A DNA stretch of 50,245 nucleotides from Methanobrevibacter millerae (lineage in GTDB: Archaea; Methanobacteriota; Methanobacteria; Methanobacteriales; Methanobacteriaceae), in NCBI GenBank assembly GCA_015063005.1, contig SUTF01000011.1, positions 1 through 50,245 of the forward strand. The letters run 5' to 3'. Numbering within the stretch: the first letter of the stretch is position 1; the number at the start of each line of letters is the position of its first letter. This document shows, one piece after another, positions 7,179-15,756 of the stretch. Below the pieces are notes generated by a model, which saw only the letters and a list, made by a program, of their open reading frames with translations, made no database searches and was not told the DNA's origin. The position numbers and the translations under genes were made by a program.

Positions 7179-10061
7179 ATGATTATTATGTTAGATTCTC
7201 CGATTGATGCGTTTAAAAATGATGTCAGGTTTAGGGATTACATTGCCCATGTTGAAACAATCCCTGCTAAAAAAGCCAGTTTCAAAAAAATACCTGACTT
7301 AAATGACAAGATTGTGGATTATCTTGATTCAAAGGAGATTAAACTTTATGAACATCAGGCGGATACCTATGAGGCAATAAAAAGGGATGAAAACGTTATA
7401 CTAACCACAACAACTGCTTCAGGAAAGACCTTAGCATTCAATTTGCCCATAATGGATTCACTGATTGATGATGAAAAGGCAACAGCCCTTTACATTTATC
7501 CTGCAAAGGCACTGTCCAATGACCAGCTGAATGTCTTGAAGGATTTGGAAAGTGATTTGGATATTAATATAAATCCAAGAACCTATGACGGCGACACTCC
7601 AAAGTCCCAGAGATACGGAATCAGGCAAAAGTCAAGAGTGATTCTGACAAATCCATACCAACTGCATCTGATTTTGTCATGGCACCATCAGTGGGAGAGA
7701 TTCTACAGAAATCTAAAATACATTGTAATCGACGAAGCCCATTACTATAGGGGTGTTTTCGGTTCAAATGTTGCTTTTCTAATCAGAAGGCTTAAAAGAA
7801 TAGCTAACTTCTATGGTTCTGAGCCTCAATTTATATTATCATCAGCGACTTTGGCAAATCCCCTGGAGCTTGCAAATAAACTGACCGGTGAGGAATTTAC
7901 ACTTGTTGACAATGACACATCCCCTAGCGGTGAAAAGGATTTCATTTTATTCAATCCATTTAAAAACTACAGAAATTCTGCCGAATCGTCCGCTCCATCA
8001 ATACATGTTGTAACAGCAGACATTTTCCGTTATCTGATGCTTAAAAATATTCAGACATTATGCTTTACGGTTTCTAGAAAAATCACGGAACTTATTGCAA
8101 TGTGGTCCAAAAAGGATGCAAAATTGACAGATGGTAAATTGGACAATTCACGTATTGCCGCATATAGGGCAGGTTACAGGCCAGAGGAAAGGCGCGAAAT
8201 TGAAGACGGTCTCAAATCAGGCAAATATCTGGGGGTTACCTGTACCAATGCACTGGAGCTGGGAATTGATATAGGATCTCTTGATGCGGTTATCATATCC
8301 GGTTTTCCGGGAACTATGATGTCAACCTGGCAGCAGAGCGGAAGGGCTGGTCGAAGTAACCAGAAGTCACTAGCCATATTATTGGCATTTGAAAATCAGC
8401 TTGACCAGTATTATATGAATAATCCAAGGGCATTTTTCTCAAAGCCTCAGGAAAAGGCTATCATTGATTTGTCAAATCCGATATTGCAGGAAGCCCATCT
8501 TTTATGTGCAGCCAATGAACTGCCTTTGAAGAAAGGCGAGGCGATGAAATACTTCAACATTTCAGATGATGTCATGGACAGTCTTGTCAAAAAGGATGAC
8601 TTGTATCTTTCAAGAGCAGGCAATTATACCTATAAGTATGATGACAATCCTGCATTTGACCATTCACTTGACCAGATTTCATCAGAGGAATTTAAGATAA
8701 TGAACAATCGCCAATTGCTTGAGACTATGGAGCGCTCACAGGTATATCGTGAAGCCCATGAAGGAGCAATACTAATCAACAAGGGAGAAACCTATACCGT
8801 TGACAATGTAAATTTAAAATCAGGATATGTCAATGTATCAAAGAAAAACGTAGACTATCACACAATGGTTTTAAATGACACTGACGTAAATGTCGTATCA
8901 GAGGAGTTCAAAAAGCAATACGGTGATTTGACCATACACTTCGGGGAGGTCAACGTAAAAAAGGACTACTATAAATACAAGAAAATGCAGCATTCAAGAG
9001 TCCTTGGAATGTATCCGCTGGACCTGCCTCCACTGAAATTCAAGACAAAAGGATTATGGTTCACCATTCCCAAAAGCGTAAAAGATACCTTAAAAAGATT
9101 ATATCCCGATGACGATGAGGTCTTTGAAGGAGGACTTCACGGAGCAGAACATGCACTGATCGGACTCTTTCCGCTGCAGGTGATGTGCGACCGCTTCGAC
9201 ATTGGCGGAATGTCAACGGCATACCACAAGGACACAGAAGACGCAACAATATTTATCTACGACGGATACGAAGGAGGAATAGGAATCTGTGAAAAGGCAG
9301 TTGACGTCTTTGTCGAGCTATTGGAATCAACACTCGACCTGATAAAAGGATGCAAATGCAGAAACGGATGTCCATCATGTATCTACTCACCAAAATGCGG
9401 TAACGATAACAAGCCCCTTCACAAAAAGGCAACCGAATACATTTTACAGTACATGCTTGACGAAACAAAAAAGAATAATTCAGAAGTTGTAAGGCAAGAT
9501 ATTCCTATTAAAGATGATGAGGATTTATACTCACAGGCTTTAGACCTTTATTCCGACCATCTCTACAGCCAGTCCAAGGATCTGCTTCATGAAATACTGT
9601 CTCAGGACCCGGATGATTTGAATGCAAACCTCCTGATGGCACATGTTCTCTATGAGCAGGGAATTGAAGATGTTTCAATGTATTATGCAAGAAAAGCATT
9701 AAAAATCAGTCCTTCAAACCAGAATGCAGCCCAGCTATTGCAGAAACTTCAGTTCGCACCTGCAAGCAAGGATTTTGTTCACAAAAGCATAGAACATAAA
9801 TCCAATAAATCCTTTGATGATGTTGACACGCTATATGAGGAAGCATATGATTTGTTTGAACAGGGAGATTATGACACTGCACGCCAATTGCTTGAGGAAC
9901 TCTTATCAATAGATGACACCCATGTCGAAGCTACAGCACTTATGGGATATGTATATCGCATGGCCGGCGTATTTCCAAAGGCCGTGGAATATGCAAGAAA
10001 AGCCTCTAAATTGGATAGGAATAATGAGATGGTTCGAGAGTTGATTAAAGAATTGTCTTAA
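7179..10061 (+). CDS. MrfA-like DEAH helicase (DUF1998) with C-terminal TPR tail
   Basis: This is a superfamily 2 helicase of the MrfA/YprA type, a family tied to DNA repair in bacteria. Walker A is TTTASGKT (77-84), motif II is DEAH (185-188), motif III is SSATLANP, and motif VI is QQSGRAGRS. A DUF1998 region ends in the four-cysteine metal site CKCRNGCPSC...CG (from residue 725), which should bind zinc. After about residue 770 there are TPR-like helical repeats in two blocks (LYSQALDLYSDHLY... and LYEEAYDLFEQGDY...), an addition to the roughly 750-residue core. The start may be ATG 7179 or, more likely, ATG 7188. It is transcribed divergently from the UvrD-nuclease operon. Confidence 0.88.
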   Translation: MIIMLDSPIDAFKNDVRFRDYIAHVETIPAKKASFKKIPDLNDKIVDYLDSKEIKLYEHQADTYEAIKRDENVILTTTTASGKTLAFNLPIMDSLIDDEKATALYIYPAKALSNDQLNVLKDLESDLDININPRTYDGDTPKSQRYGIRQKSRVILTNPYQLHLILSWHHQWERFYRNLKYIVIDEAHYYRGVFGSNVAFLIRRLKRIANFYGSEPQFILSSATLANPLELANKLTGEEFTLVDNDTSPSGEKDFILFNPFKNYRNSAESSAPSIHVVTADIFRYLMLKNIQTLCFTVSRKITELIAMWSKKDAKLTDGKLDNSRIAAYRAGYRPEERREIEDGLKSGKYLGVTCTNALELGIDIGSLDAVIISGFPGTMMSTWQQSGRAGRSNQKSLAILLAFENQLDQYYMNNPRAFFSKPQEKAIIDLSNPILQEAHLLCAANELPLKKGEAMKYFNISDDVMDSLVKKDDLYLSRAGNYTYKYDDNPAFDHSLDQISSEEFKIMNNRQLLETMERSQVYREAHEGAILINKGETYTVDNVNLKSGYVNVSKKNVDYHTMVLNDTDVNVVSEEFKKQYGDLTIHFGEVNVKKDYYKYKKMQHSRVLGMYPLDLPPLKFKTKGLWFTIPKSVKDTLKRLYPDDDEVFEGGLHGAEHALIGLFPLQVMCDRFDIGGMSTAYHKDTEDATIFIYDGYEGGIGICEKAVDVFVELLESTLDLIKGCKCRNGCPSCIYSPKCGNDNKPLHKKATEYILQYMLDETKKNNSEVVRQDIPIKDDEDLYSQALDLYSDHLYSQSKDLLHEILSQDPDDLNANLLMAHVLYEQGIEDVSMYYARKALKISPSNQNAAQLLQKLQFAPASKDFVHKSIEHKSNKSFDDVDTLYEEAYDLFEQGDYDTARQLLEELLSIDDTHVEATALMGYVYRMAGVFPKAVEYARKASKLDRNNEMVRELIKELS

Positions 10062-11096
10062 ATATTGCGGTATAAATTATTGGTTAATAAAAAATTAAAA
10101 AAAGTTTATTTTATTTTTCAAAATGTTTTTTAATGGTTTAAAAAGTTCTAAATTATGATTTAATGGTGGGTGAATTTTTATTTTCTGAGTGAGTTGGGGC
10201 GGTATATTATGCTCATATTTTTTTACTAATTTATGAATAGCTTATTGTAGATATGTTTCTGATATTTTAGAAGAGAAAATTAGTCTGAAAAATTGATCTT
10301 TTGGAATAAAATATTTAAATATGTGATGGTTTAACATCCCTAGCCTGAGGATTGGGCAATTTTTACACATGTTGGTAAATAAATTTACTTTTAGGTAAAA
10401 CTGGGGAATATATTTTTTAAAATTGAATAAGGATAAATCTGTTAAACAAATTTTGACACATCCTTTCTCAATATCAGTAACTATTGGTTGGCATTATGCC
10501 ACCAAACATCATAAGATGTCAAATAATATTTTAAATATCAAAATATATAAATGTTTTTATAGCCTAATTTTAAATTAAAACAATATTTTATCATTAAAAC
10601 AATTTTATATTCACAGAACAATATTTATTTTTAGAAATAATAAATTTTAAATAGTTTAGTATGGAAATATTGAATATTAAAACACTAATATAATAATTTG
10701 TAACTATAGGTGTTTTATGATGTGGAAAAAATATTCAATTAAAAACATTCAAATTAAATTTGGGGAATGCTATTGTGCCTGTTGAAAGTATGGTGCTTGC
10801 TATTTCTTTGCAATCTACTATCTATTAGCAATCTATGATGTCGAATGGAGAGTGTAGTTGGATTTTATCCGAAATTTTCTAATTTGATAAACTGACGATT
10901 TAAATGATAATTAGCTTTAATATGTGTTTTATAGTTTCTTCACACATAGTTCAAGAAATATTATTCATTTCCACTTTTAAAACACTAAACGCTAAAATAT
11001 GATCGTATCTTGAATTAATTATATTTTTAAGGTATGTGTGGTGATGGTATAGTGTTGAACTAAAGTACATTATTTTTTGTATAAGTGCTGTAATGA
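10062..11096. other. 1-kb stretch without a recognisable gene
   Basis: This is AT-rich DNA between convergent genes (helicase and aldo/keto reductase). No frame longer than about 25 codons looks coding. A small frame ATGATGTGG... from 10718 ends after about 23 codons. The less AT-rich part (about 10320-10520 and 10770-10870) could be decayed genes or an RNA, but I see no cloverleaf or convincing paired structure. Confidence 0.5.
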
Positions 11097-12236
11097 TTAT
11101 CCGTAAGGTGAGAAACCTTCTTCAAAGTGTTCGCATAACTTTTCCAGTTCTTCAGGTATGTCAATGTGTTGGGTACAGTAATCCAGACATGTTCCGCAAT
11201 ATGTACAGTCATCAGCAGGAACTTTATCATTAGCTAACTTATCGAAATATGCTCTGTATATGTTTGATTCAGGTTGAATCGCACTTGAATTGTATATTCT
11301 GAAGTATTCTGGTATTGGAATCATTTCCGGACATGCATCAATACAGTATCCGCATTCGCTGCATGGTACTGCAAGTTTTGATCTTAATTTTTCTGCCATT
11401 TCCTCTAAAAACTTGTTTTCGCTTTCGCTCAATACTTCGAAGTTTTCAAATGTGTCACAATTGTCCAACAGGTCATCCATTTTGCTCATTCCGCTTAAAA
11501 CCATTTTAACTTGATCTAGTGAAGCACAGAATCTCATTGCAAAGCTTGCAATTGATTTGTCTGGATTGAATTTTTTGAAGTCATTTTGGATGTCTTCAGG
11601 CTGGTTGACAATCACTCCTCCTTTCAAGGGTTCCATAACGTAAACGTCAAGTCCATGCTCAACGCACAAGTCATAGCATTTGTGGGCTTCAATGGAGGTA
11701 TCCTCCCAGTCGAGGTAGTTAAGCTCCAATTGCACGATATCTAAAAAGTCCCCGTATTTTTCAAGAACCTCTTTTAATAAATCTGCCTTGTCGTGGAAGC
11801 TGAAACCAATTTTTTTAGCTATTCCATCCTCTTTCATTTTTTTAATGCATTCAAAGCTTTCAGCGTTTTCAGCTAATTTATACCATGGGCCATTGATGTT
11901 GTGGATAAATAAAACATCAAAGTATTCTATTCCCAATCTTTCGAGCATTTCTCCCACAAATTTCTCATTGTCTTTTTTTGAAGTTAATACCCAAGTTGGG
12001 ATTTTATCACAGATTTGGAAAGATTCTCTAGGGTATCTTTCAACGACAGCTTTTCTTATGGCTAGCTCGGATACTCCATTGTGGTATGCATATGAGGTGT
12101 CATAATAGTTGAATCCTTTTTCCATATAAATGTCAACCATTTCATTGAAAAGTTCCTGGTTTATGCTTGTAGGGTCATCTGGGTCTGTTGTTGGAAGCCT
12201 CATACATCCAAAACCGAATTTATTTTTGTAAGTCAT
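11097..12236 (-). CDS. Aldo/keto reductase with C-terminal ferredoxin domain
   Basis: The N-terminal TIM-barrel aldo/keto reductase has the catalytic tetrad: D46 and Y51 (YYDTSYAYHNG), K78 (CDKIP) and H112 (LFIHNING). After about residue 290 comes an Fe-S region with two cysteine groups (CSECGYCIDACP and CTYCGTCLDYC). This layout, 379 aa, is the common anaerobe-type predicted oxidoreductase of the aldo/keto reductase family. Substrate and electron partner are unknown; the ferredoxin part suggests electron transfer to or from ferredoxin instead of NAD(P)H alone. An AAAGGAGTAA ribosome binding site precedes the ATG at 12236. A palindrome overlaps its promoter. Confidence 0.88.
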   Translation of the reverse strand: MTYKNKFGFGCMRLPTTDPDDPTSINQELFNEMVDIYMEKGFNYYDTSYAYHNGVSELAIRKAVVERYPRESFQICDKIPTWVLTSKKDNEKFVGEMLERLGIEYFDVLFIHNINGPWYKLAENAESFECIKKMKEDGIAKKIGFSFHDKADLLKEVLEKYGDFLDIVQLELNYLDWEDTSIEAHKCYDLCVEHGLDVYVMEPLKGGVIVNQPEDIQNDFKKFNPDKSIASFAMRFCASLDQVKMVLSGMSKMDDLLDNCDTFENFEVLSESENKFLEEMAEKLRSKLAVPCSECGYCIDACPEMIPIPEYFRIYNSSAIQPESNIYRAYFDKLANDKVPADDCTYCGTCLDYCTQHIDIPEELEKLCEHFEEGFSPYG

Positions 12237-12269
12237 ATTATTACTCCTTTATTAATATATGTAATACTT

Positions 12270-12283
12270 TATTTCATGAAATA
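12270..12283. promoter_or_regulatory. 14-bp perfect palindrome near the aldo/keto reductase promoter
   Basis: TATTTCATGAAATA is a perfect palindrome. It directly adjoins a minus-strand TATA box (ATTTAAATAT, 12281-12290 read on the minus strand) that would start transcription near 12260. An operator here would block the aldo/keto reductase promoter. The binding protein is unknown. Confidence 0.4.
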
Positions 12284-12291
12284 TTTAAATG

Positions 12292-12307
12292 TTGTTGATT
12301 GCAACAA
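12292..12307. promoter_or_regulatory. Inverted repeat in the hypA upstream region
   Basis: TTGTTG-ATTG-CAACAA has perfect 6-bp arms and lies about 15 bases upstream of a TATA box (TTTATAA, 12323-12329) that fits hypA transcription from about 12352. It may be a regulatory site for hypAB. This is inferred from symmetry only. Confidence 0.35.
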
Positions 12308-12389
12308 TTCTTTTTAAAAAAATTTATAAGCATATTAATTTAAAAAATATAATATTAAAAATTATATTTTATTTTTTTAGGTGAAATAA

Positions 12390-12767
12390 ATGCATGAATT
12401 ATCAATGGCTCAAGGAATAATTAATGCAGTTGTTGAAACTGCTGAAAGTAATAATGCAACTGAAGTCAATGAAGTTACTATTGAACTTGGAAGACTTGCA
12501 ATGGTTAATCCAGAGCAATTAGAATTTATCTTAGGTGTTTTGGTTGAAAATACAATATTGGAAGATGCAAAGATTGTATTTGAAGAAATTCCAGTGGAGA
12601 TAGATTGTCATGACTGCAACTTCCATGGTAAGGCTATAATTGACGATAAGGACCATTATGCTCCAATGGTTAAATGCCCTGAGTGCGATAGTTTTGCAAT
12701 CGAAATTTTAAACGGTAAGGATATTGTCGTTAAAAATATAGTTATTGAAAAACCTGAGGATAATTAA
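12390..12767 (+). CDS. hypA: Hydrogenase nickel incorporation protein HypA
   Basis: HypA delivers nickel to [NiFe]-hydrogenase large subunits during maturation in the cytoplasm. The protein begins MHELSMAQ, with the nickel-binding His2. It has the zinc-site pairs CHDC (C73, C76) and CPEC (C96, C99). The length of 125 aa is near the usual 113-140. GGTGA lies 5 bases before the ATG. It is followed at once by hypB, the usual partner. The hydrogenases it serves (Frh, Mvh, Ech types) are not in this window. Confidence 0.96.
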   Translation: MHELSMAQGIINAVVETAESNNATEVNEVTIELGRLAMVNPEQLEFILGVLVENTILEDAKIVFEEIPVEIDCHDCNFHGKAIIDDKDHYAPMVKCPECDSFAIEILNGKDIVVKNIVIEKPEDN

Positions 12768-12786
12768 ATAAAAAATTGGTGATAAT

Positions 12787-13440
12787 ATGCATCAAGTGGC
12801 TGATGTAGAAGTAGCAAAAAATATTATGGATGCTAACAAAAAATTAGCAGATAAAAATAAGAAAAACTTAGATGATAAAGGAATATTCTGTGTTGATTTT
12901 GTTGGAGCAATAGGTTCCGGTAAAACAACTTTAGTTGAAGAAATCATTGACAATACTGATTATAAAATAGGTGTATTGGCAGGAGACGTAATCTCCAAAT
13001 TTGATGCAGGAAGAATAGAAAAGCATAATGTTCCAGTAGTGGGCTTGAACACTGGTAAGGAATGCCATCTTGATGCTCATTTGGTAGGACACGGAATTGA
13101 AGACTTGCCTTTGGATGACATGGACATGCTCATAATTGAAAATGTAGGTAATCTAATCTGTCCTGTAGACTTCGAATTAGGTTCACACTTAAGAATAGTT
13201 GTTGTAAGTGTAACTGAAGGTGACGACACCGTCGAAAAACACCCTATCATTTTCCAGACTTCCGATGTGGTTGTAATTAACAAAGTTGACTTGGCAGATG
13301 CAGTTGGCGCAGATGCAGATAAAATGGTAAATGATGCTAAACAATTAAATCCTAACATTAAAGTCATTAAATCCAGCTTAAAAGAAGGAACTGGATTGGA
13401 TGAAATCATTGCTTGCATTGAAGAAGCTATGCAAAACTAA
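12787..13440 (+). CDS. hypB: Hydrogenase nickel incorporation GTPase HypB
   Basis: HypB is the GTPase that works with HypA in nickel insertion. The P-loop is GAIGSGKT (40-47), and the metal-binding segment GKECHLDAHL carries C93, H94 and H98. NVGNLICPVDFELG and the guanine-specificity motif NKVDLAD are present. At 217 aa it lacks the histidine-rich nickel-storage extension found in some bacterial HypB. GGTGATAAT precedes the ATG. It sits 19 bases after hypA and 14 bases before the DUF354 gene, so all three may be co-transcribed. Confidence 0.96.
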   Translation: MHQVADVEVAKNIMDANKKLADKNKKNLDDKGIFCVDFVGAIGSGKTTLVEEIIDNTDYKIGVLAGDVISKFDAGRIEKHNVPVVGLNTGKECHLDAHLVGHGIEDLPLDDMDMLIIENVGNLICPVDFELGSHLRIVVVSVTEGDDTVEKHPIIFQTSDVVVINKVDLADAVGADADKMVNDAKQLNPNIKVIKSSLKEGTGLDEIIACIEEAMQN

Positions 13441-13454
13441 TTGTAGGTGGTTTT

Positions 13455-14486
13455 TTGAAGATTTGGATTGACATTTCCAATGCTCCTCATGTCCGCTTCT
13501 TTAAGGATGTAATCAAATACCTTGAAGCTGAAGGTGAGGACTTGATTGTCACCGCAAGACAGTTTGGGGATATTCATAAGCTATTGAACATGTATGACAT
13601 AGACTTCATTTCTGTCGGAAAGCATGGAGTCAGCTTATATGACAAGCTCAGGGAAAGCACATCCAGAGTATACAATCTCGTTGACATTATAGCAGATGAA
13701 AAGGTGGATGTTGCCCTTAGCAAGCATTCTATAGAACTTCCTAGAATCTCATTTGGTTTAGGAATTCCTAGTTTGTACGTTTTAGACAACGAACATGCTC
13801 TTGCTGCTAATAAATTAACATTGCCTTTATGTGATAGGATTATCACTCCAAGAAAAATAGATTTTTGGAAACTAATGAAATTCGGAGCTGATCCAAACAC
13901 AATCATTCCATATAATGGTACTTCAGAGCTGATGCATTTCAAAAGCTTCAAATATAATGATGATGTTTTCAAGGATTTGAATTTAAAATTGGAACATCCG
14001 AAAACTATTCTGATGAGGCCAGAACCTTCACTAGCATCATATCTTGATGCAGACTGCAGAAAATCAGTTTTATCTCCAATTGTTGATGAATTAAAGGAAC
14101 ATGCCAATATCCTGATTTTGCCAAGATTCAGGGAACAGGCTGAAATCTTTGAAGGAATAGACCATGTAACCATTTTGGAGCCTCCGGTCGACACTTCAAG
14201 TTTGATGAAAAAATGTGATTTGGTCATTGGTGCCGGTGGAACAATGAACAGGGAAGCAGCAATCTTGCAGACTCCAGTAATTTCATGCTATCCTGGAGAG
14301 ACCCTGTCAGTTGATCAGTATTACATTGACAACGGATTGATGTACAGGTCAAACAATTCCCATCAGGTAATTGTCAAGGCATTGGACTTTTTAAACAATC
14401 CTCATGAAAGAATTGATTTAAAAACTGATGATTTGTTCCAAATTATCATAGATAACCTGTATGATTTAGGAAAAAACGGTAAATAG
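13455..14486 (+). CDS. DUF354 protein (predicted glycosyltransferase-like fold)
   Basis: This is a 343-aa member of DUF354, an archaeal family with a GT-B/UDP-GlcNAc-epimerase-like fold. Visible features are the start KIWIDISNAPHVRFFKDVI, the middle PKTILMRPEPSLASYL and the C-terminal nucleotide-sugar-like loop VIGAGGTMNREAAILQTPVIS. It starts at TTG 13455 with AGGTGG five bases upstream. No membrane segments are seen. Its substrate is unknown. It follows hypB by 14 bases, but a link to hydrogenase maturation is not implied by the sequence. Confidence 0.82.
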   Translation: MKIWIDISNAPHVRFFKDVIKYLEAEGEDLIVTARQFGDIHKLLNMYDIDFISVGKHGVSLYDKLRESTSRVYNLVDIIADEKVDVALSKHSIELPRISFGLGIPSLYVLDNEHALAANKLTLPLCDRIITPRKIDFWKLMKFGADPNTIIPYNGTSELMHFKSFKYNDDVFKDLNLKLEHPKTILMRPEPSLASYLDADCRKSVLSPIVDELKEHANILILPRFREQAEIFEGIDHVTILEPPVDTSSLMKKCDLVIGAGGTMNREAAILQTPVISCYPGETLSVDQYYIDNGLMYRSNNSHQVIVKALDFLNNPHERIDLKTDDLFQIIIDNLYDLGKNGK

Positions 14487-14517
14487 TTTTTTTCTATTTA
14501 ATTTTACTTTTTTTTAC

Positions 14518-15189
14518 ATGACCATTAAAAAAACCAAAATCATTGAAAATCCTGAGCTATTGATTAATGCAGGAAATCCTAAAGGAAAATTAGGTGAAGA
14601 GTTAATCAATGATATGAATGTTAATCATGAAAACCTTGCCCAATGGGGTGTAGGCCATTTGGATATTTCTAAGCAATCAATTATTTTAGATATTGGCTGT
14701 GGTGGAGGAGTTAATGTTAAAAGATTTTTGGAATTGACTGATAATTAATATCTATGGAATTGACTATTCTTCGTTATCTGTTAAAAAATCTATTGAATTG
14801 AATATTGAAGAAATTGAAAATAAAAGATGTGAAATAAGACAGGAATCTGTCTCTCAAATGTCTTTCGATGACAATACTTTTGATATTATCTCTGCTTTTG
14901 AGACGGTTTATTTCTGGCCTGATTTTTCAAATGACTTAAATGAAGTAAACCGAATCTTGAATGATGATGGCATTTTCATGATATGCAATGAAGCACTTCC
15001 AAAAGAAAATGATGAACGTCAAAAAGAGTTCATTGAATTGTTAGATTGCAGTATTTTCTCAAAAAATGAGTTAGTTAGCTATTTAAACAATGCAGATTTT
15101 CAAATATCAAAACGGTTATTAATGAATCAAAAGATTCTTTCACTGGTGAAGATTCTACATGGATTTGTGTTATTGCAAAAAAATTCTAA
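14518..15189 (+). pseudogene. SAM-dependent class I methyltransferase, two frameshifts
   Basis: The first frame (14518-14748) carries methyltransferase motif I, ILDIGCGGGVN, and stops right after ELTDN. The sequence resumes in another frame with NIYGIDYSSLSVKKSIELN (motif II acidic residue in YGID), then MSFDDNTFDIISAFETVYFWPD (motif IV) and the LNEVNRILNDDGIFMI segment. A second shift near 15118 is needed to reach the natural end, NESKDSFTGEDSTWICVIAKKF, with its stop at 15187-15189; the uncorrected frame runs on to 15199 with an unlike tail. Joined, the pieces give one normal-length methyltransferase of about 223 aa. It is probably inactive. The original substrate is unknown. Confidence 0.85.
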
Positions 15190-15275
15190 TGAATTTTAAA
15201 TGTGTTATATTAATATTACAAAGTTAAAATGTTTTAAATGTATTTAATATATTGTTTGTAATTTTGATATTAAAA
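15184..15275 (+). repeat. Imperfect direct repeat, left copy flanking the ABC importer
   Basis: The segment beginning TTCTAATGAATTTTAAATG and continuing TGTGTTATATTAATATTAC (15201 onward) is matched by 18304-18392 beyond the importer operon. The best block, about 22 bases, differs at one position. The rest of 15276-15690 is very AT-rich spacer in which I see no gene. Confidence 0.5.
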
Positions 15276-15690
15276 ATCCTAATTTTTTCTTGATTTTAAT
15301 TTTAATTATTATAAAATTCTTAATAATTTATTTATTATTTAATTTTGTTTCAGATTATTATATGGCTTAGAAAAAAGGTAAATGGTTTTTTCATATTTTT
15401 TCATTTTTTTTAAATTCTAATTAGGGCTGGTTATGTTAAAATAGTTTGATTATTACAAGTATTGTCTAAACAAAGTCAAAATATCAAAAGACATATTTTT
15501 TTGAAAAACTTATAATAATTAAAGTGTTATAAACTCATAAAAATAAATATGAAAAGTGTTATGTTGTTATTGTGTTTAATAATTATTTATGTCGGTATAT
15601 GGTTATGATTAATTATTTTTTAGAAAGATATATTTAAAATTAAAGGTTTTACAATTAAAAATTAGAAAAAATTTTTATTGAACCTCTTCT

Positions 15691-15731
15691 AAATATATTA
15701 TTAATTATCATTTTTCTAAACAAATGATAAT
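15691..15731 (+). promoter_or_regulatory. TATA box and 10-bp inverted repeat upstream of ABC importer
   Basis: AAATATATTA (15691-15700) can serve as TATA box. ATTATCATTT (15704-15713) and AAATGATAAT (15722-15731) form a perfect 10-bp inverted repeat with an 8-base spacer and straddle the expected start site near 15722, a classic repressor position. The AAGGAG ribosome binding site follows at 15740-15745. The regulator is unknown. As RNA, the same bases could form a hairpin just before the ribosome site. Confidence 0.5.
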
Positions 15732-15756
15732 ATATTATTAAGGAGTTTAAAATATT

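Noticed and set aside
9061..9909. Open frames of 60-70 codons on the minus strand inside the MrfA-like helicase gene
   Set aside because: They are shadows of a well-supported coding frame with all helicase and zinc motifs; their products look like no protein family.
10320..10400. C/D-box small RNA (TGTGATGG ... CTGAGG near 10320-10350)
   Set aside because: The C box is imperfect, no second C'/D' pair is clear and spacing is not convincing.
11097..12236. Aldo/keto reductase as part of the hyp operon
   Set aside because: It is transcribed in the opposite direction from its own promoter; only the intergenic region is shared.
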